DNA of 64,000 nt from Limnoperna fortunei (taxonomy: Eukaryota; Mollusca; Bivalvia; Mytilida; Modiolidae). The stretch covers positions 85,874,896 through 85,938,895 of the forward strand of contig OX104119.1 of the NCBI GenBank assembly GCA_944474755.1, read 5' to 3'. The notes beneath the pieces are model-generated. The model saw only the letters and a list, made by a program, of their open reading frames with translations. It was not told where the DNA came from and ran no database searches. Both the position numbers and the translations under genes were made by a program. This document shows, one piece after another, positions 59,720 to 64,000 of the stretch (position 1 is its first letter; each line of letters opens with the position of its first letter).

Positions 59720-61080
59720 ACAACTTGTGTGATTTGAATGTGTTAATAAACATAAAAATTACGTTGATTTAGTTTCGTGGAAATAATGTCATTTGTTGAA
59801 ATGATATTCACATAATAAATCATTAATTAGGATCCATCACAGTATTTCACATAACATATTTTTTTAACTTATTTATCTGGCTGCACGTGGAAGAAAAATA
59901 AACAGCATTAATTTATCATGATTTTACACTTATTACAAATCTTTAAATGTACTTAAAAAATTCTTGCGTAACCTGAGCAAAATTTGATATCATCACGCAG
60001 CATGCGGCATAAAGATAAATGTCATCATATGTTCAAACGCTTGATATATAGTTACAGATTATATAAACATTTTAAATGAAACAATAATTGGCATCAAAAT
60101 TCTTTCTGGACGAATTATATTCAGTTGTGTGAGAGAATGAAAAACACAAAATTGGTAATACATTTTCAAATTCCAAATAATGGAATGCAAATTAAGACAT
60201 TTTGGCTTACATGCTTATATTTTCATATTATTTAAAAAGCAAAATAAAACAAATAAGGAATAATTTCAATATAGTGGAAAAAATCCATCTATGTTATTGT
60301 TTTAAGCAAGAAAAAAGTATATGTCTGTCATATGTTCTTGACATTAACTTTTTTCGATATTCCGCAAAATGAAGTTAAACGGAGGAAAAATGACAAAAAC
60401 TGGTAAATACCGTTGCAACACTTAAAAAATTAACATGCAAGACGTGTAAGCAACATTTCGTGCAATATGTAAAACAGCGTATAGATTACACGAATATTTC
60501 TACAAAATAAAACATTAAACAGAATACATTTTAAGCATTGCTATTTAGACATCAACCTGTCAACTGATTTTCATAGCATTTTGACACTGTTGCATGGTAC
60601 AAGAATTCGACAACATTTATAGCAAGATTTCTGGTCAAAATAACATTAAAACGTGAAGGTGGACCTTGTGATAAAGGGATAGAATATAGACCGGAGATAG
60701 TAAAATAATTTCTAATCGCTTCAAACCAAATCATAAATATTAGATCACCACCCAAGTATGAAAGAAGAAATTAGTGTAAGTTTATAATCGAATCAAATTC
60801 TAATATCAAGCATTCACAAACAGCATGTGTTTACATTGTTAACATTACTTACTTTTACTGGATACAAATAAAGCAACAATAGTTAAATGTTGTCAAAATC
60901 GAAGTAAATGCTAACTATATATGTGTGTTACATGTTGCAAGTTTTTTGCATCATACAATTTAATCTTGAGAAAATTGTTTCTGAATCATCTAAAACATCT
61001 CGAGTACATCATTCTCTGTAGCAGGATTCATTATATTCGGTAATTCAGATACAGACTCAGCATGCTCGTAATCCCTATTG
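59720..61080. other. 3' flank of locus B, no further gene
   Basis: AT-rich; mirror of 37790-38700 in part ('atgacattatttc', 'ctgcacgtggaag'). No exon or RNA gene seen. The 67-codon minus frame at 60552-60755 is not supported. Confidence 0.45.
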
Positions 61081-61090
61081 CGTTTGGAGA

Positions 61091-61679
61091 TTAATAAGGT
61101 TTTGTATTGTCTTGTTCAAAGTGAGGAGCAGCATTAGTGGTACTTGGAAATTGAGATGCAGAGTCAGTATCAGCATACTCGTCGCCTGTTACTGCGTCTG
61201 GAGGTGAGTTATGTTTTGCATGGTCTGGTTCAAAGTGTGGAGCATAAGTGGTATTTGGTAATTGAGATAGAGAGTCAGCAAGCTTGTCACCTTCCACTGC
61301 GGCTGGATGTGATATAGGTTTTACAATGTCTAGTTCAAAGTGAGGATTAGCATTTTTGTTATTTGGCAATGGAGAAACAGCGTCATCATACTCGTCAACT
61401 TCTACTCCGTCTAAATAAGAGTTTGGTTTCACGCAAATGCGTTCACTGTTAGCAGCACCATTCTTGGTATTAGGCAATGGAGAAACAGCGTCATCATAAT
61501 TGTCATCTTCCGCTACTTCTGGATTTGGGTTAAGTTCTAGATAGTCATTTCCACTATCTTTATAAGCATATGCATAAACTGTAACTGGATTAGGTTCCAC
61601 ATAGTGTGGATCAATATCATCGATATAATCATAAACTCCTGATGGCAGTTCGTCATACACATGTGCGTCGCTGCTTTTT
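61091..61679 (-). CDS. Locus B terminal exon: cytoplasmic tail, truncated by a premature stop
   Basis: The acceptor 'attgttag' precedes 61679. In phase it reads R-K-S-S-D-A-H-V-Y-D-E-L, then Y-D-Y-I, Y-V-E-P and Y-L-E-L, then the same 36-residue acidic repeats ('LPNTTYAPHFEPDHAKH', 'A-V-T-G-D-E-Y-A-D'). It ends P-Y-stop at 61093-61091 where locus A continues T-Y-L-P-P-N. Downstream, the rest of the tail is still recognisable but carries an indel, so it is not readable in one frame. The product would lack roughly the last 50 residues. It could be a working shorter tail or the start of decay; the conserved tyrosine block argues for the former. Confidence 0.82.
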
Positions 61680-62552
61680 CTAACAATACAAATCAATGCT
61701 TTTAAGGTAAATAAATGCATTTTACATAAAGATTCAATGATGTTCAATTTCATTGAGATTATTAAGTTACAGAAATACTATTGATTCCTACATCTTGACT
61801 TGACTTAGGGGATTTTTTAACGTTCTACCTGAAAACCTAATGCCCCTGCTCGGACGGTATTTCGTATATCAAAATATAAGTATGTAGTACCACACTTTAA
61901 AAAAAGTCAATTACCATTTCATTTGCAAGGTTACATGTCTATGATTATTATATCACATTTTTTTTAATTTCTTTTGTAAGATATAATATCAGCTGCCCAA
62001 TTTTTTATTATTTGTAAACAATTGTTGCACGTTTTAAATATGTTCCGTTTAATTAATCGTACATTAAAATTTTAGCAACAGTATAAAAATTTATCAATCG
62101 AAGCTTGCTAAAAAATACATTTAGATTAAAGATTATAAAATGAATCTACGTTGAAAGCAAACTTCAGTAGACATAAGGAATAGCATGTGAAACATTAAAA
62201 ATGTGTTGACTACATAATGACGATAAATAGTGTGCTAGAACAGGATTCTTCTATTTAATATGAAAATGCAGATGATATGGCTAAATAGTTACTACTAAAT
62301 GCAACCATTGCAAATAGCAAATAATAAATACAGTAGAAAAATAATGTTCTTAAAGCACATAATATACACATGAAGGATTATTGAACATACAGAATTATAA
62401 TGTTATTCAAGCAAAGTAGTGCTGGTTTGTTCGATGGATCGAAGAGCGGGCGGCTGTGACAGTAGCTTTCCACTTTATTGAAACAATATGTCGAGAGATT
62501 TAGGTTATACTTTTTATCAATCATGTGTACGTGTATATGAATAAGTGTTTAC

Positions 62553-62592
62553 CTGTTAACTGCATATGGGTCTTGCATGCAACAATAACAAG
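62553..62592 (-). CDS. Locus B juxtamembrane micro-exon (40 nt)
   Basis: Acceptor 'tttgtcag' and donor GTAAAC on the minus strand. It encodes (A)-C-Y-C-C-M-Q-D-P-Y-A-V-N-(R). Same length, phase and C-Y-C-C as the exon at 35539-35578. Confidence 0.85.
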
Positions 62593-62599
62593 CTGACAA

Positions 62600-62632
62600 A
62601 ATAAATAAATAAATATATAAATAAATAAATGC
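62600..62632 (+). repeat. (AAAT)n microsatellite
   Basis: 'aaataaataaataaatatat' and 'aaataaataaatgc' upstream (on the minus strand) of the locus B micro-exon; the mirror of the (TATT)n run at 35410-35440. Confidence 0.8.
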
Positions 62633-62771
62633 AAAGATTGATTAATTATTTCATTAATTAATTGATATTCTTGAACATGTTCCTACTTATAATTTATTTG
62701 AAAAGTCTCAATGCTGTTTTATTACCATTTGACTAAGTGGTTACGATCTATTATTCCGAAATTTGACATAC

Positions 62772-62924
62772 CCTTATATCGTATATATACCAGGACACAG
62801 ACTATCAAAATGAGCACGCACACAGCTACAGACAAACTGATAATGAGTGTTGGGTTATTTCCATCATGTTTTACGATGATTTTAGTTTCAGGTGTTACTT
62901 CGACGTCAGTTTCGGTTGTTGAAA
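62772..62924 (-). CDS. Locus B stalk and transmembrane exon
   Basis: Acceptor 'ttcttag' and donor GTATGT on the minus strand, 153 nt, phase 1-1 as in locus A. It encodes S-T-T-E-T-D-V-E-V-T-P-E-T-K-I-I-V, G-N-N-P-T, then the helix L-I-I-S-L-S-V-A-V-C-V-L-I-L-I-V-C-V-L-V and Y-I-R-Y-K-G. Substitutions in the helix are all hydrophobic, which suggests the exon was kept under selection after duplication. The LRRCT exon should lie just past 64000. Confidence 0.88.
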
Positions 62925-62959
62925 CTAAGAATGGAAATATACAAACGGAAATTAAACAT

Positions 62960-64000
62960 AAGCATGCAAATTGAAGTCATTTTTAAAATAAGTAAAGATA
63001 TAACAATTAAATATAGCACATTGTGCCATCATTGCAAGTCGTCGTTTTTTGTTTTTGTTTTTTTTTTTTTTTGTTTTTGTGTTAGTTTTTTGGTTATGGA
63101 ATTGTAATTCTTTAACATCGACATTTTTTTCCTGTTCGGCTGTATCATTTTATATTAAAAGCCGCTTTTAAAGACTCGTTGGAGGTGCGGAAATATATAT
63201 ATTATGACACAATGCTCGAATAAAATCACATAGCGGAACACAAAAATGACCTGTAAATTTGCAAAAACGTATTGTAGCATTCGAGAGATGAATTAAATGA
63301 TAGTGACAGTCATTGAACTTATGTAAACTTAGGATCTCATATTCGGGTAGGTCAATAGTTACTCGCCGCGTCGGATCCAGAGGATCAAACTTCGGACCAG
63401 TCGATCAAGCATTTTATGCTCAGCAAACACCTTACGCATTAACTATAAGAGGATTTCTAACCCGAAACAAAAGATGCTAATTGGGAACTTTAAATCACCA
63501 CGTTTGTAGTTAAGTTTATTTACTAGATTTCATTGCTTTAATTCAAACAGAAGGACAAGGTAAGAGGCTGGCCTTAGTGTGTCATTCGTGTATTCAATTT
63601 CAAGCTTGATAGTATATGTCAATAGTAATCGAGTTTATCGCATGAATGAACATCTGATAACCACAGATTTATAAGAATAAGAAAAAAACACGATAGGTAG
63701 ATATTTGTAATGACTGCTTTCAGTTAGATATGTCTTCGCAAGTTGAACAATATTCGCATTCATAATCAACTGTCTCTTGCTCTACATTATCATACTATTA
63801 ATTCTGCATGTGACCAGGAGATGTTGAAAGTAGATTAAAGTATCAGAAACACGCCTCCAACTTAGATATGATTATCTGATATAATGGAATATGCATCTTG
63901 CTTTACTTTTCTGGCTCAGAAAATATTTATTTATTTGATATTATATTTTATTATAATTTATATGTCTTTATGATGTAAAGTTTATTCATTTAAGCATATC
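62960..64000. other. Locus B intron, mirror of 33340-34300
   Basis: No exon seen. Mirrored blocks include 'aaacagaaggacaaggtaag' (63545) against 'cttaccttgtccttctgttt' (33722). A poly-T/TTTTG run at 63050-63080 is specific to this arm. Confidence 0.7.

Larger units (their letters stand above)
55250..64000 (-). repeat. Arm B of the large inverted duplication (runs off the window)
   Basis: Reverse-complement counterpart of 33330-43020. It carries in order the 50-bp satellite, the 162-bp array with (CCGT)n, the LINE 3' end, and the tail, micro- and TM exons of a second LRR receptor gene. Alignable to the last bases: 63930-63960 'atatttatttatttgat' against 'ataaataaatattt' near 33370. Differences from arm A include a shorter intron before the tail exon and an extra segment at 58200-58435. 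Confidence 0.9.

Overview
This window looks like part of the nuclear genome of an AT-rich, repeat-rich invertebrate, most probably a bivalve mollusc (mussel-like). The reasons are spliced exons with GT/AG borders, several SINE and LINE families whose sequence style I know from bivalve genomes, 3' ends of mollusc non-LTR elements, a relic of the mussel-type hammerhead-ribozyme repeat, and dense minisatellites. I see no prokaryotic gene organisation. Most of the longer open frames are chance openings across repeats.

The main gene (locus A, + strand, about 3563-37780, 5' end not found) encodes a single-pass leucine-rich-repeat (LRR) receptor. Eight small exons each carry one LRR. Seven keep frame and have matching borders (six of them with GTAAGY-type donors); five are exactly 72 nt. 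One more LRR exon is 71 nt and seems frameshifted. They are followed by an LRRCT exon with CxC...C...C (33066-33214), a stalk plus transmembrane exon (34330-34482), a 40-nt juxtamembrane exon (35539-35578) and a terminal exon (37057-37780). That last exon encodes a tail with YDEI, YDYI, YVEP and YLEL tyrosine motifs followed by acidic repeats of about 36 residues. Reading phase is continuous from the LRRCT exon to the stop. The introns hold nearly all the transposon debris of the left half: LINE fragments, tRNA-type and other SINEs, a Gypsy pol remnant, and a 3.9-kb element with long terminal inverted repeats.

A second copy (locus B, - strand, 61091-62924, running out of the window) matches the transmembrane, juxtamembrane and tail exons of A. 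It is part of a large inverted duplication: arm A about 33330-43020 and arm B about 55250-64000+, separated by a spacer of about 12.2 kb. The arms share coding exons, a LINE 3' end, a 162-bp tandem array and a 50-bp satellite. The inner breakpoint of each arm lies at the edge of the 50-bp satellite. B's tail has a premature stop and decayed sequence after it, whereas its transmembrane exon is intact.

The spacer (43020-55250) has no recognisable host gene. It holds a 72-bp satellite that flips strand at a perfect hairpin, a 30-bp minisatellite, several degenerate copies of a segment recurring roughly every 1.6-1.8 kb, SINE copies, and a 5'-truncated LINE bounded by a 12-bp target-site duplication inside one of those segments.
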